A stretch of 64,000 nucleotides of DNA from Polyangiaceae bacterium (GTDB lineage Bacteria > Myxococcota_A > Polyangia > Polyangiales > Polyangiaceae), in the NCBI GenBank assembly GCA_016719945.1, contig JADJYE010000002.1:434001-498000 (forward strand). Reading direction: 5' to 3'. Numbering within the stretch: the first letter of the stretch is position 1; each line of letters begins with the position of its first letter. A model generated the notes under the pieces. It searched no databases, was not told the origin of the DNA, and worked only from the letters and a program-made list of their open reading frames with translations. Shown piece by piece: positions 8,512 through 17,413 of the stretch. Made by a program: the position numbers and the translations under genes.

Positions 8512-10911
8512 TCACTCCCCTTCGTCGCCGTCCTTGGGGCCCTCGTTGTAGCCGCGCCCCTTCGCCTCGCGCTGCACGCCGCCCTGCTTGTCGCCGTTGT
8601 CGAGGGTGTCGATGGCGAGGTGCGCGAGCCATGAGCCGGGGTTCTCGGCCGACATGGCGCGCAGCTCCGCCTCGTGCTCCTTCAGCTTCTTCGTGTCGAA
8701 CAGGCACTGCAGGGCCAGCGAGACCAGGCCCTTCTCGTTCGGGCCGATCTCGAAGCCGCGTGCATAGTGCGGCCAGGCCTCGTCCGGACGGCCCATGCGG
8801 CACAGGGTGTCGCCGGTGTAGACGTGGGCCATCGCCCATTTCGGCGCGAGGTTGCGCGAGATGTGGCTGTGCATCAGGCGCACCTCCATCATGCCGCGGG
8901 CGCCCGCCATGACCGAGTAGTTGAGGTGGGCCTTGGCGCTGTTCGGCACCGCGTCCTTCGTGGCCTTCCAGAACGTGAGATCGTCGCGGTAGTCGGTGGC
9001 GTGCCAGTACGCCCGCGCGGCCTGGAAGCCGAGGAAGCCCGCGGGGATCATCCACGCGTAGCTTCGCAGCTGAGTCCTGCGGGCCCAGTCGAAGGCGCCC
9101 GTCAGGGCCAGCGCGACGACCATCGTCGTGCCCAGGACCGGGAAGTACCACAGGCGCTCCGCCCGGACGGTCGGCAAGAGCACGTACATGTTCGAGTGTG
9201 GGAAGTAGCTGACCACGAGCCACACCAGGCCGATCGCCGCGATGATCGGGGTGACGTCGCGGCGGCCCTCGGTGCGGGGCTTCCACAGCGACTCGGTCAA
9301 GGCCCCGAACGCGACGCAGCTGAAGCCGCCGTACACGAGGATGTCCTGGAGGATGTGCTCTGGGATGATCGCCTTCTTCTCGGGGTCGGGATCCGGGATG
9401 TCTTTGTTGACCTCTCCGGGACCGATGCCGAGCAGCTTGCGCGTGAGCAGCACCGCCACGACGACGATGGCGAGCTCGACGGCGCCGCGCACCAAGACGG
9501 CGCGGTGCCGGGCGACGAACGCGCCGAGCGAGGTCGAGCGGAGGTAGGCGACGGCGGGGCTCGGGGCGCCAGCGCGCTCGTCTGCGGGGGTCGGGCCCGG
9601 CTCCGGCGTGAGTGGCTCGCGCTGCGAGAGCTCACGGATCAGGGTCACGATCCACACGCCGAGCGCGCCGCCGAGCGGCAGCACCGTGGCGCCCCAGCCG
9701 AGCGCGCTCTCGGGGAAGATGACGCGGTCGGGGATCGGCTCCTGGGGCGAGGAGTAGTCGCCCGACAGGTGCCAGGGGAACACGACCTGGATGAGGCCCC
9801 GGAAGTACACGCGCATCGCGCCTGCGACGCGCAGATCGGTCGGCGCGTCGACCAGCGGGTTGTTGAGGGGGTCTTTCGGGAGCGGCGCCTGGTGGAACCA
9901 GACGAGGAAATCCCGCGCCGCCCACTCGAGCCCGGAGGAGCCGGGCGCCGGAAGCTCGTTGAGCTCCGAGGGCAGCGGTGAGGGGAACCAGCGCTTGCGC
10001 AGCTCGACGTAGACGACGAACGCGGCGAGCGCGCCGAAGCCAGCGAGCGCCCCGCGCACGAGGCGAGCGGGGCGCTCGGCGTGGATGATGGGGGCCGTCA
10101 TCAACGCCGCGACGGGGACCAGCGGGACGCAGACGATCGCGCTCTCCTTCGAGAACAGGCCGAGCATGATCGACAAGAAGACGGCGAACGGCATGACGTG
10201 GGCCCGTAGGCCCAGCGACGCGAGCGCGAGGAGCGCGCCGAGGCCGCCGAGCACGTCGGCGATGCCGACGACGCCCGACACCGCCTCGGTGAGCAGCGCG
10301 CAGGCGACGAACGCGGTGCCCGCGAACCACGCCGTCATCCGGCGGCGCGTGAGCCGCCAGCCCATGGCGACGAACAGCGCCCCGTTCACCCCGTGCAAGA
10401 GCAGGTTGAACCAGTGCTGCGGCCAGGAGGTCCGCATGCGCGCGGAGAGGTCGAACGGCTGCTTGCCGTCCTCGAACCGCTCCGACATCCACTGCTTCTG
10501 CGAGTCGCTCGCCTGGGCGTCGATGATGCGTTGGCCGCGCTCGCCGACCTCCACCAGGCCCCGCCACATGTAGTTGGGCACCGGCCGGTACGAGCCGATG
10601 CTCGCGTTGGCGGGCAGGCCCCAGAAGTCGCGGTAGATCGCGTCCTCGTACTTGAACTTCTGGTTCACGTACGGGTTGCCGAGCAGCGCCTCCTGCTCAT
10701 CGAAGATGTAGTTCGTCGTCGGCAGCCAGCGCATGTACAGCACGCACGACAGCGCGATCATCGGCAAGAGCGCGACGCGGAAGGTCGGCGACCGCTCCGA
10801 GAAATACGACGCGAGCAGGCGCCACCGCAGCTCGCACCACGTCCAAGCGCGCTCCGCGGCCGCGTGCAGGCGCGGGTTCCTCATCGGGATCGAGTCGGTC
10901 GTCGAAGCCAC
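8512..10911 (-). CDS. Large GT-C-type membrane glycosyltransferase-like protein with C-terminal TPRs
   Basis: A 799-residue protein with about 12 hydrophobic segments, and a first extracytoplasmic loop containing NYIFDEQEALLGN, which resembles the acidic catalytic motif of GT-C mannosyltransferases. The C-terminal ~130 residues (from about 670) read as TPR-like helices. The layout recalls the TMTC/DUF1736 group of integral-membrane glycosyltransferases. The activity is inferred; the substrate, probably a polyprenyl-linked sugar, is unknown. GTG at 10911 (a GAGG lies just upstream) is chosen; ATG at 10884 is an alternative. The gene follows the SDR gene by a few bases and is convergent with tnaA. 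Confidence 0.7.
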   Translation of the reverse strand: MASTTDSIPMRNPRLHAAAERAWTWCELRWRLLASYFSERSPTFRVALLPMIALSCVLYMRWLPTTNYIFDEQEALLGNPYVNQKFKYEDAIYRDFWGLPANASIGSYRPVPNYMWRGLVEVGERGQRIIDAQASDSQKQWMSERFEDGKQPFDLSARMRTSWPQHWFNLLLHGVNGALFVAMGWRLTRRRMTAWFAGTAFVACALLTEAVSGVVGIADVLGGLGALLALASLGLRAHVMPFAVFLSIMLGLFSKESAIVCVPLVPVAALMTAPIIHAERPARLVRGALAGFGALAAFVVYVELRKRWFPSPLPSELNELPAPGSSGLEWAARDFLVWFHQAPLPKDPLNNPLVDAPTDLRVAGAMRVYFRGLIQVVFPWHLSGDYSSPQEPIPDRVIFPESALGWGATVLPLGGALGVWIVTLIRELSQREPLTPEPGPTPADERAGAPSPAVAYLRSTSLGAFVARHRAVLVRGAVELAIVVVAVLLTRKLLGIGPGEVNKDIPDPDPEKKAIIPEHILQDILVYGGFSCVAFGALTESLWKPRTEGRRDVTPIIAAIGLVWLVVSYFPHSNMYVLLPTVRAERLWYFPVLGTTMVVALALTGAFDWARRTQLRSYAWMIPAGFLGFQAARAYWHATDYRDDLTFWKATKDAVPNSAKAHLNYSVMAGARGMMEVRLMHSHISRNLAPKWAMAHVYTGDTLCRMGRPDEAWPHYARGFEIGPNEKGLVSLALQCLFDTKKLKEHEAELRAMSAENPGSWLAHLAIDTLDNGDKQGGVQREAKGRGYNEGPKDGDEGE

Positions 10912-10918
10912 CGCCTCG

Positions 10919-11740
10919 TCAGCCCTCGCTCGTCGGCTCCGGGATGGGCCAGATGTCGCCCCACAGCGGCTGACCGCCGTCGACGCCCCAGACCTGGCCC
11001 GTGACGAAGTCGTTCTGGTCGGACGCCAGGAAGACGATCACGCGGCCGATCTCTTCCGGCGTGCCGAGCCGCTTGAGCGGGGTGGCCTTGCGCGTGAGCT
11101 CCAGCATCTCCTCGCCGTATTGCGCCGTCCCGCTCGAGCGGATGTTGTTGCCGGGGGCGACGCAGTTGACCCGCACGCCGTGCGCGGCCCACTCGATGGC
11201 GAGCGACTTGGTGAGGTTCTCGACGCCGGCGCGGGCGGCTCCGGTGTGGCTCATGCCGGGGAAGCCGCGCGACACCATCGCGGTGACGTTCACGATCCGG
11301 CCGCGCCTGGCGGGGATCATGGCGCGGGTCGCCACCTCGCGCGTCATGTAGAAGGTGCCGTTCAGGTTGTTGCGGATCACCGCCTCCCAGCCCCGGGGCG
11401 ACATCGTGGAGGCCGGGCTCGGGAACTGTCCGCCCGCGTTGTTGACCAGGACGTCGATCTTTGCGAACCGCTCGAGGACCGCGCCGACGAACGCGCTGAC
11501 GGCGTCGGGCTCGCGGATGTCGCAGCAGGCGCCGTACAGCTGCTCGCGCGGGGTGCCGTCGGCCACGAGGCCCTCCAGCGCCGCGTCGATCTTCTCCTGC
11601 TTGCGGCCGCAGATCGCGACCTTGGCGCCCAGGCTCGCGAGCTCCCTCGCGGTGACGAGGCCGATGCCGCTGCCGCCCCCGGTCACGAGCGCGACCTGGC
11701 CTTCGAACAAGCCGCTGCAGAACATCGACGGAGGTCCCAC
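10919..11740 (-). CDS. SDR-family oxidoreductase, PECR/2,4-dienoyl-CoA reductase-like
   Basis: A 273-residue short-chain dehydrogenase with the cofactor motif TGGGSGIG, the structural motif NNAGG and the C-terminal WGVDGG segment. The active-site region reads HTGAARAGVENLTKS and aligns with mammalian trans-2-enoyl-CoA reductase (PECR), not with the usual YxxxK arrangement: the canonical Tyr is not in its normal place. By family this suggests NADPH-dependent reduction of enoyl- or dienoyl-CoA esters in fatty-acid metabolism. ATG 11740 gives the listed length; an in-frame ATG five codons later is equally possible. It lies immediately upstream of the GT-C protein gene and may share its transcript. 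Confidence 0.85.
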   Translation of the reverse strand: MGPPSMFCSGLFEGQVALVTGGGSGIGLVTARELASLGAKVAICGRKQEKIDAALEGLVADGTPREQLYGACCDIREPDAVSAFVGAVLERFAKIDVLVNNAGGQFPSPASTMSPRGWEAVIRNNLNGTFYMTREVATRAMIPARRGRIVNVTAMVSRGFPGMSHTGAARAGVENLTKSLAIEWAAHGVRVNCVAPGNNIRSSGTAQYGEEMLELTRKATPLKRLGTPEEIGRVIVFLASDQNDFVTGQVWGVDGGQPLWGDIWPIPEPTSEG

Positions 11741-11836
11741 GGCGCCGCGTCTACACGGTCCGCTTTCGGGCGAGAAGCCAGCAATCGTAGGCTTGCAAAA
11801 AGCTCCGACCGCGGGTCATGTTGGTCGCCCTCGACG

Positions 11837-12547
11837 ATGCCTTGGCTCAAAGCGACGCTGCGTGGTCAGGTCGTGCTCGCCTGCGCGAGCGCGGACGGGT
11901 CGTTCGCCACCTTCGGCGGCAAGGTCGAGATCCGCTACAAACCCAACGACGGTCGCAGGTATGACGCGCTCGCGAAGAACCTGACCGTCGCCGACCCGAC
12001 GCTGTTGCCCGACGAGACGTGCGGCGAAGCCGACAAGCCGGCGGCCAAGAAGGAGGGGGCGGCCACCCCCACGAAGGGCTCGTCGCGAGGCAGCGCGAAG
12101 GCGGCCGCCTCGCCCCCCGTCCACGTCGAGGGCGCGCTGACCGTTTACACGGACGGCGCGTGCACCGGCAACCCGGGCCCCGCGGGGCTCGGCGTCGTCG
12201 TCATCGAGGGCGCGGGCCGGCGCGAGCTTTCCGAGTACCTGGGGGAGGGGACGAACAACATCGCCGAGCTCACGGCCATCGAGCGCGCCCTCGACATGAC
12301 CCACGGGCGCGCCGAGCCCGTGCGCATCCACACCGACAGCCAATACGCGATCGGGGTGCTGTCGAAGGGGTGGAAGGCGAAGGCCAACCGCGAGCTCATC
12401 GCCGGCATTTTGGACAAGCTCAAGGTCCGCCGAGGCATCGCCTTGGTCTACGTCCCTGGGCACGCCGGCGTGCCGCTCAACGAGCGCGCCGACGAGCTCG
12501 CGAGGCTCGCCATCAAGACCCGACAAACGCGAGAAGAAGCGGTGTAG
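11837..12547 (+). CDS. rnhA: Ribonuclease HI with an extra N-terminal domain
   Basis: A 236-residue protein. Residues ~90-236 form RNase HI, with all acidic catalytic residues in place: YTDGACTGNPGP, NNIAELTAI, HTDSQYAI and NERADELA. It degrades the RNA strand of RNA-DNA hybrids. The first ~60 residues (containing RYKPNDGRRYDA) form a small extra domain, followed by a Lys/Ala/Ser linker. That domain is not one of the known hybrid-binding domains I recognise. ATG 11837 is chosen because coding bias begins there and the codons further upstream overlap the opposite-strand SDR gene. The next gene follows after 11 bases. Confidence 0.9.
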   Translation: MPWLKATLRGQVVLACASADGSFATFGGKVEIRYKPNDGRRYDALAKNLTVADPTLLPDETCGEADKPAAKKEGAATPTKGSSRGSAKAAASPPVHVEGALTVYTDGACTGNPGPAGLGVVVIEGAGRRELSEYLGEGTNNIAELTAIERALDMTHGRAEPVRIHTDSQYAIGVLSKGWKAKANRELIAGILDKLKVRRGIALVYVPGHAGVPLNERADELARLAIKTRQTREEAV

Positions 12548-12558
12548 GTTCCGGAGCC

Positions 12559-14001
12559 ATGGCGCGCGGTGTCGTGGTCCTGTGCACGGTCGACGGGCTC
12601 ACTCCGTCGGCGCTCGCCGGCCTGCCGAAGCTGGCCGCGGCGCTCTCTTCTTCCCTGCAGCCGCTCGACGCCATCGGCGTCGAGCAGGCCCACTACGCCC
12701 TCGGCACCGGCCTCGCCCGGCCCGATGTGCGGGCGCAGGCGGTCCTCGCGCTGGAGAAGGGGAGCCTCACGCGCGCCCCCGAGATCGATCGCCTCGTGGC
12801 CCGCGTCGAGTCGGAGCCGGGGACCTTCGTCGATTTCATGACGCAGGAGGAGCGCCACAGGTGCAGGCTCCACCTGTTTTGCCTCTCCTCGGAGGGGGGC
12901 GGGCCCCCTGCGGCGATCCCAGCGGTGGGCCTGTGTGACGAGCTCGTCAACGCGCGCATCCCCTTCGCCGTGCACCTCATCTTGGACGCCCCGGGCACGG
13001 CCGGCGCGGAGCTGCTCGACCACCTCGAGGCGCACCTCGGGGACCAGGGCGTCATCGCCACCCTGCTCGGCGGGTCTTACGTGTGCGACCCAGGGCTAAG
13101 CGCCCCGCGGGCCCTCGCAGCTCACGGCGCGATCGTGCGAGCGCACGAGGGGCCGACCAGCGAGCGGGCGCGAGACGCGCTCTTCTTCGCCGGCCAGAAC
13201 GGCCTCAAGGAGGCCGATCTGGAGCCGACACGGGTCGGCGGCTACGCGGGCGTAACGGGGAGCCTCATCGCCGAGTTCGGCGGCGGCCCGGCGGGCGCCG
13301 ACGGTGGCCCCGTGTGGGAGTGGCGAGGCAACGACGTCGCGCTGCTCGTGACCTCCAGCGCCGTCGCGCTCCGTCCCCTCGCGTCCCTGCTGCTCGGTGA
13401 GCGGCTCTCGGCGGAGGTCGCGTCGGGCATCTCGATGCGCGGTCGCGCCGTGTTCGCGTTCAGCCGCGCGAACCTCGCGACGCTCGGCGGCGCGGGCCCG
13501 CTCGGGCTCCCGTGCGTCTTCGCGACCGGCGGGGCCGCGCCCAGCCTGTCGAAGCGGCTCGAGGCCGCGGGCAAGCGGCTCACGCGGGTCGTCGAGGAGC
13601 GCGTTCGTGAGCTCGCGACCTTCTCGTTCGAGGGCGAGCCTGAGGGCGCCTCGGTCGACGCGACGGTGCTCGCCGACGCGGCGGCGGTGCTCGGCCGCGC
13701 GGACGACGTCGTCGCGGAGGGCTCCTCGGACGTGGTCCATGTGGCCCTCGAGCTGCCGTCCTCCGCCGAGCTCGGGCCCGACGTCGACGCGGCGCTCGCG
13801 CGTCTCGCCGAGCGGGTCTCGGGCCAACAAGGGACGTTGTTCCTCGTCGGCACGGGGAGCTTCGCCGCGCTGGTTGGCGCACCGGGGCTGCTCGAAGGGG
13901 TCGAGACGCACGCGGGCGTCTCGAGCGCCGTGCTCGACGCCTGCGGCGTCGCCATCGAGGACGAGCGCGCCACCTCGCGCAGGCTCCGAAGGCGGCGGTG
14001 A
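12559..14001 (+). CDS. Catalytically degenerate phosphoglycerate-mutase (iPGM)-like protein
   Basis: A 480-residue protein that seems to follow the whole plan of cofactor-independent phosphoglycerate mutase (usually ~510 aa) but without its active site. VVVLCTVDGL matches the N-terminal strand. AHYALGTG stands where iPGM has the nucleophile segment NSEVGHLNIGAG, with the Ser replaced. HLFCLSSEGG and LILDAPGTAG match the HLMGLLSDGG and FLDGRDTPP motifs. Near residue 450, LFLVGTGS replaces the metal-binding TADHG. The likely reading is a pseudoenzyme of the alkaline phosphatase superfamily. The stop overlaps the start of the next gene, itself a pseudokinase, as GTGA. I assign no reaction. Confidence 0.65.
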   Translation: MARGVVVLCTVDGLTPSALAGLPKLAAALSSSLQPLDAIGVEQAHYALGTGLARPDVRAQAVLALEKGSLTRAPEIDRLVARVESEPGTFVDFMTQEERHRCRLHLFCLSSEGGGPPAAIPAVGLCDELVNARIPFAVHLILDAPGTAGAELLDHLEAHLGDQGVIATLLGGSYVCDPGLSAPRALAAHGAIVRAHEGPTSERARDALFFAGQNGLKEADLEPTRVGGYAGVTGSLIAEFGGGPAGADGGPVWEWRGNDVALLVTSSAVALRPLASLLLGERLSAEVASGISMRGRAVFAFSRANLATLGGAGPLGLPCVFATGGAAPSLSKRLEAAGKRLTRVVEERVRELATFSFEGEPEGASVDATVLADAAAVLGRADDVVAEGSSDVVHVALELPSSAELGPDVDAALARLAERVSGQQGTLFLVGTGSFAALVGAPGLLEGVETHAGVSSAVLDACGVAIEDERATSRRLRRRR

Positions 14002-15287
14002 AGCGGGCCGACGCGAGCGCGTCGCTCGGGGCCTTCGGCCCCTACCGTCTGGAGGAGGTCGTCCGCGGCGGCCCCGTGTTCTCGACGTTCCGCGCTACGC
14101 ACTCGGTGGGCGGCCACACCGTCTGGATCACGATGACGCCGCTGTCCGCGGAGCCGAGCGCCTCGGCGGGGCTGCGGCTGCGCGCCGCAGCGACCGCGCT
14201 CGCCGCGCTCGGCCGTGACGCCGCGCTCGGGCTGATGGACGTGATCGAAGAAGGCGCGCGGGTCGCCGTCGTCACCCAGGCCCCGAGGGGCCCCAGCCTG
14301 CGCGCGATCATCGACGAGCTCTCGAGCCTCACGGGGCTCGACGCGGAGCACCGCGCCGCCCTCGCGGTGGCCTTCGTGCGAGCGGTCGCCGAGGTCAACG
14401 ACGCCGGCGTCGTGCACGGCGCGCTGTGCCCGGACAGCGCGTACCTCACACCGAGAGGCAGCGTTCAGCTCGGCGCTTTCTGGGACGCGACGCTGCTCGG
14501 CGGAGACGCCCAAGAGACCCCGCGCGACATCCCCGAGGCGGGCCCCGAGGAGCGCTATCGGAGCCCCGAGCGGATCTCCGGAAAGAGCGTCGACCCAGCC
14601 AGCGACGTGTTCTCCGCCGCCGTCGTGTGCTTCGAGATCATCGCCGGGCGCCACCCCTTCGCCGAGGAGCGGCAGGGGGAGAGCCTGGCCCGGCGCATCC
14701 GCACCGCGGATCCTTCGCCGAGCCTCGCGGGTGAGCTGCTCGACGAGGTGCTGCTCAAGGGGCTGCAGAAGATCCCGACGCTCCGACACGAGAGCGCGGC
14801 GCGCCTCGCCGACGACCTCACGGCCGCCCTCGGCGGCCCCTCGCGATTGACCGCGCTATCGCGCGCGCTCTTTGCGCGCCTGCGGGGGCGCCCGGAGGTG
14901 GTCGTCCCGGAGCGTCTCGAGCAGAAGTCCACGCGGCTCGCTCGGCGCCTCGCGGTGCTCGGGGCAGCCATGCTGCTCATCGGCGTGGGGCTGGCGGGTG
15001 AGGGGCCAGGTCGCCCTCCGAGCGCGGGTCCCGCGGGCGCGTCGAGCGCGAGCGTGCGCGTCCTCGCGCGGCCCTGGGCCGACGTCTACGTGGACGGCGA
15101 GCGCGTCGACACCACGCCCGTCGGCCACCCGATCCCGCTGTCTCCGGGGCGCCACGAGATCCTCTTTCGCCACCCCCGCGCGGCCGAGGAGAAGCGCGTG
15201 ATCGAGGTCGTCGCCGGCGAGCTCGTCACCGTCGACGTCGACATGGAGGTTCAGCGCCCGGTGGACGCGGGGGTCGAGAGCCCTTAG
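13998..15287 (+). CDS. Pseudokinase with transmembrane segment and PEGA domain
   Basis: A 429-residue protein. Residues ~15-285 have the serine/threonine kinase fold, but the key residues are gone: HGA (140-142) replaces HRD, GAF (159-161) replaces DFG, and TVWITM stands where VAIK would supply the ATP-binding Lys. Structural motifs such as YRSPE (187-191) and ASDVFS (201-206) remain. A membrane segment follows at ~316-335 and a PEGA domain at ~355-420 (VYVDGERVDTTPVG), a beta-rich module common in myxobacterial envelope proteins. It is probably a signalling or scaffold protein rather than a kinase. GTG 13998 overlaps the upstream stop, tying it to the degenerate iPGM-like protein. Confidence 0.8.
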   Translation: MKRADASASLGAFGPYRLEEVVRGGPVFSTFRATHSVGGHTVWITMTPLSAEPSASAGLRLRAAATALAALGRDAALGLMDVIEEGARVAVVTQAPRGPSLRAIIDELSSLTGLDAEHRAALAVAFVRAVAEVNDAGVVHGALCPDSAYLTPRGSVQLGAFWDATLLGGDAQETPRDIPEAGPEERYRSPERISGKSVDPASDVFSAAVVCFEIIAGRHPFAEERQGESLARRIRTADPSPSLAGELLDEVLLKGLQKIPTLRHESAARLADDLTAALGGPSRLTALSRALFARLRGRPEVVVPERLEQKSTRLARRLAVLGAAMLLIGVGLAGEGPGRPPSAGPAGASSASVRVLARPWADVYVDGERVDTTPVGHPIPLSPGRHEILFRHPRAAEEKRVIEVVAGELVTVDVDMEVQRPVDAGVESP

Positions 15288-15300
15288 CCCCCTGGAACCC

Positions 15301-16350
15301 TCACAGCCGCACCTCGATGTATGTGCGCTTCTTCATGTCCTCCATCCACGTCTCCTTCTCGCGGGCGAGGATCTCGTTCTGGAGGCGCTGCACCATCTCC
15401 TCCTTCGCCGCCTCGTACGTCGTGTACTTCGACGGCTGGCGCGCCTTGACGCCCATGATGAGGATCGCGTCGCCGAGCTTGAACGGTGAGGTGAACTCGC
15501 CCGGCTCGAGGGGGATGAGCCTGTTCTCGATGTCCTCGGCGAGGGCGGGGCGCTTGCCCATCTGAGCGGCCTGCGTCTTGATCGGCGCGTGGACCCCCAT
15601 GTCCCCTCCCTTGTCCTTCGTCTTCGGCTCGTCGGAGTGTTTGGCCGCGAGGTCGGCGAAGGGGACGCCCTTCTTCAGCTCTTCGTGGATCGACGCGGCC
15701 AGCTTCTCGCGGTCGGCGATCGCCTCGGGCGTCGAGCCGGGCAGGACCTTGAGCAGGATGATCGTCGGGCGATACTCGCGACGCTCGCGCTCCTCACGCA
15801 GCGCCCGCGTGAACGCGTTCTTCAGGTCCTCCTCGGTGACGCGAATGCGGCCGCGCACCCGCGCCGACAGCAGCTTGCCCTCGAGCACCTGGCGGCGGAT
15901 CTCTGCGCGGTACTCGACCTCGCTGAGCCCGCTGCGCTGCTCGGCGGCGTCGAGCAGCTGATCGACGGTGAGCTTCTGCTGCCCGGCGACGTTCTCGATG
16001 GCCCGGTCGATCTCGTCGGGCGTGACGGTGACCTTCTGGCGGTCCGCGGCCTGGGCCTCGAGGGTCTCTTCGACCATGCGCGAGAGCACGTCCTTGTACA
16101 CCTGCGACTCCGCGGCCGTGCGCTGTGGACCCGCCGGGGCCTTGCTCGCGAGGACGCGGATGAGCGGCGCGGCGCGCTGCCGGAGCTCGCTCAGGAGGAT
16201 CGCGTCGTCGCCCACGACAGCGACGATCTTCTCGACGACGCCAGCCTCGGCGGCAGGCGCGTGCGCGAGCGTCGCGGCGCCCGAGAAGACCGCGATGAGC
16301 GCGGCGAGCTTCAGCGCGGCGAGGGCTCGCGAGCGAGGGCGGGCGTGCAT
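15301..16350 (-). CDS. SurA-like periplasmic peptidyl-prolyl isomerase/chaperone
   Basis: A 349-residue protein with a signal peptide ending near AEA at ~33, a SurA N-terminal helical domain (VVEKIVAVVGDDAILLSELRQ) and a single parvulin/PpiC domain at ~195-300 (GVPFADLAAKHSDEP and KGGDMG). Such proteins chaperone outer-membrane proteins across the periplasm. E. coli SurA has two parvulin domains; this one has a single domain, which is common outside the gammaproteobacteria. ATG 16350 is preferred over upstream in-frame starts because it directly precedes the signal peptide (MHARPRSRALAALKLAA) and the extra upstream residues are Arg-rich and non-conserved. Confidence 0.88.
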   Translation of the reverse strand: MHARPRSRALAALKLAALIAVFSGAATLAHAPAAEAGVVEKIVAVVGDDAILLSELRQRAAPLIRVLASKAPAGPQRTAAESQVYKDVLSRMVEETLEAQAADRQKVTVTPDEIDRAIENVAGQQKLTVDQLLDAAEQRSGLSEVEYRAEIRRQVLEGKLLSARVRGRIRVTEEDLKNAFTRALREERERREYRPTIILLKVLPGSTPEAIADREKLAASIHEELKKGVPFADLAAKHSDEPKTKDKGGDMGVHAPIKTQAAQMGKRPALAEDIENRLIPLEPGEFTSPFKLGDAILIMGVKARQPSKYTTYEAAKEEMVQRLQNEILAREKETWMEDMKKRTYIEVRL

Positions 16351-16405
16351 GACGAAGCCCTTACCACGGGGGCGCTGGGAGCGACAAAGGGAGCACGCTC
16401 GCGCG

Positions 16406-17413
16406 TCAGAACGCTTCGCTGCAGCACAGGGTCGCGACCGGGCCCGGCGTCGTGAGGTCGAGCGTCGAGCCGGGCGAGCAGCCGCCACCCGACGCGTTGG
16501 CCTCGATCTCGATGCTCGCCGCGGCGTCCAGCCCGGTCGGGGCGACGCACGTGCCGTTGCCGCTCACCACCGCGCTGATCGCCGTGCCGCAGCCCGCGTC
16601 CAGCACCTGCACGTTCCCGCTGCAACCGGCGCCGGCGACCGCGCCGCAAGCGCAGTCGCTGTCCTCGCACGCGATCGCAGACGGCGGCTCGAGGTAGGCC
16701 AAGCGTCGCAGCGGAAACGGCCCGTGGCACGGCTCGAGACCCGCGTGCCGCATGCACACCTGCTGGTCGCCACTCGGCGGCCTCAAGCACTGTCCGCCGT
16801 CACACGCTCCCCACGCGGCGCCGCACAACGTGACCGGCGCCGTGAGCGCCTGCGCGAGCTGAGCGTCGGGCGCGCAGCTGCCGCCTGTCGCCAGCAGGCT
16901 GACCTTCACGCCCGCGGCCACGTTGACCACAGGCTCGCAGCTCGGGCCGATATCGAGCACCGCCTCCGACGGCCCTGCGCACGACGTGTCATCGAACAGC
17001 GAGACCTTCGCCGTGCACGCCGCGCCGCTCGCTGCGCCGCACGTGCAGCCGCACGGGTTCGACGGTGAGATGAGCTCGTGCATCACCCCCTCGGCCTCCG
17101 GGTAGGCCACGGGGCAGCTCGCCTCTGCCGTGGCCATCACCAGATAGGGCCCCGACCAGCCCGGGCCCTCCAGCAGGGGCGCGCAGACCAGTCCGCTATC
17201 GCAGGCCTCGAGCGTGGGCGCTCCCCCGCCGGAGGCGGCCCCGCCCACGGCGACCCCGCCGCCCGCCTCGCCTCCTCCAGCGGACGGGACCCACCCCTCG
17301 TCGGTGTCGTCCTGCTGTGCGCCCCCGTTCGCCGTCGAGTCGAAGTCACCCAGCTCGGGGAAGCAGCCGGCGAGCCCCAGGGCCGCGAGCGTCGCGAGCG
17401 CCGGCGGCCTCAC
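16406..17413 (-). CDS. Cys-rich lipoprotein with two tandem modules
   Basis: A 335-residue lipoprotein with lipobox LGLAGC (Cys17), a Gly/Ala-rich acidic linker (residues ~20-65), then two repeats of about 105 residues. Each repeat carries a CxCGA...C core (CGCTCGAASGAAC and CACGAVAGAGC), followed by a beta-rich segment with 'GG.C.P.A.L' and a terminal Cys pair. About 20 Cys are present, presumably as disulfides. This kind of surface lipoprotein is typical of Polyangia; the function is unknown. GTG 17413 overlaps the stop of the TPR-PEGA gene as GTGA, so both come from one transcript. Confidence 0.75.
   Translation of the reverse strand: MRPPALATLAALGLAGCFPELGDFDSTANGGAQQDDTDEGWVPSAGGGEAGGGVAVGGAASGGGAPTLEACDSGLVCAPLLEGPGWSGPYLVMATAEASCPVAYPEAEGVMHELISPSNPCGCTCGAASGAACTAKVSLFDDTSCAGPSEAVLDIGPSCEPVVNVAAGVKVSLLATGGSCAPDAQLAQALTAPVTLCGAAWGACDGGQCLRPPSGDQQVCMRHAGLEPCHGPFPLRRLAYLEPPSAIACEDSDCACGAVAGAGCSGNVQVLDAGCGTAISAVVSGNGTCVAPTGLDAAASIEIEANASGGGCSPGSTLDLTTPGPVATLCCSEAF

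Noticed and set aside
10733..12547. A single 604-residue protein ending in RNase HI
   Set aside because: Its first 368 residues are antisense to the membrane-protein and SDR genes; the RNase HI gene starts at ATG 11837.
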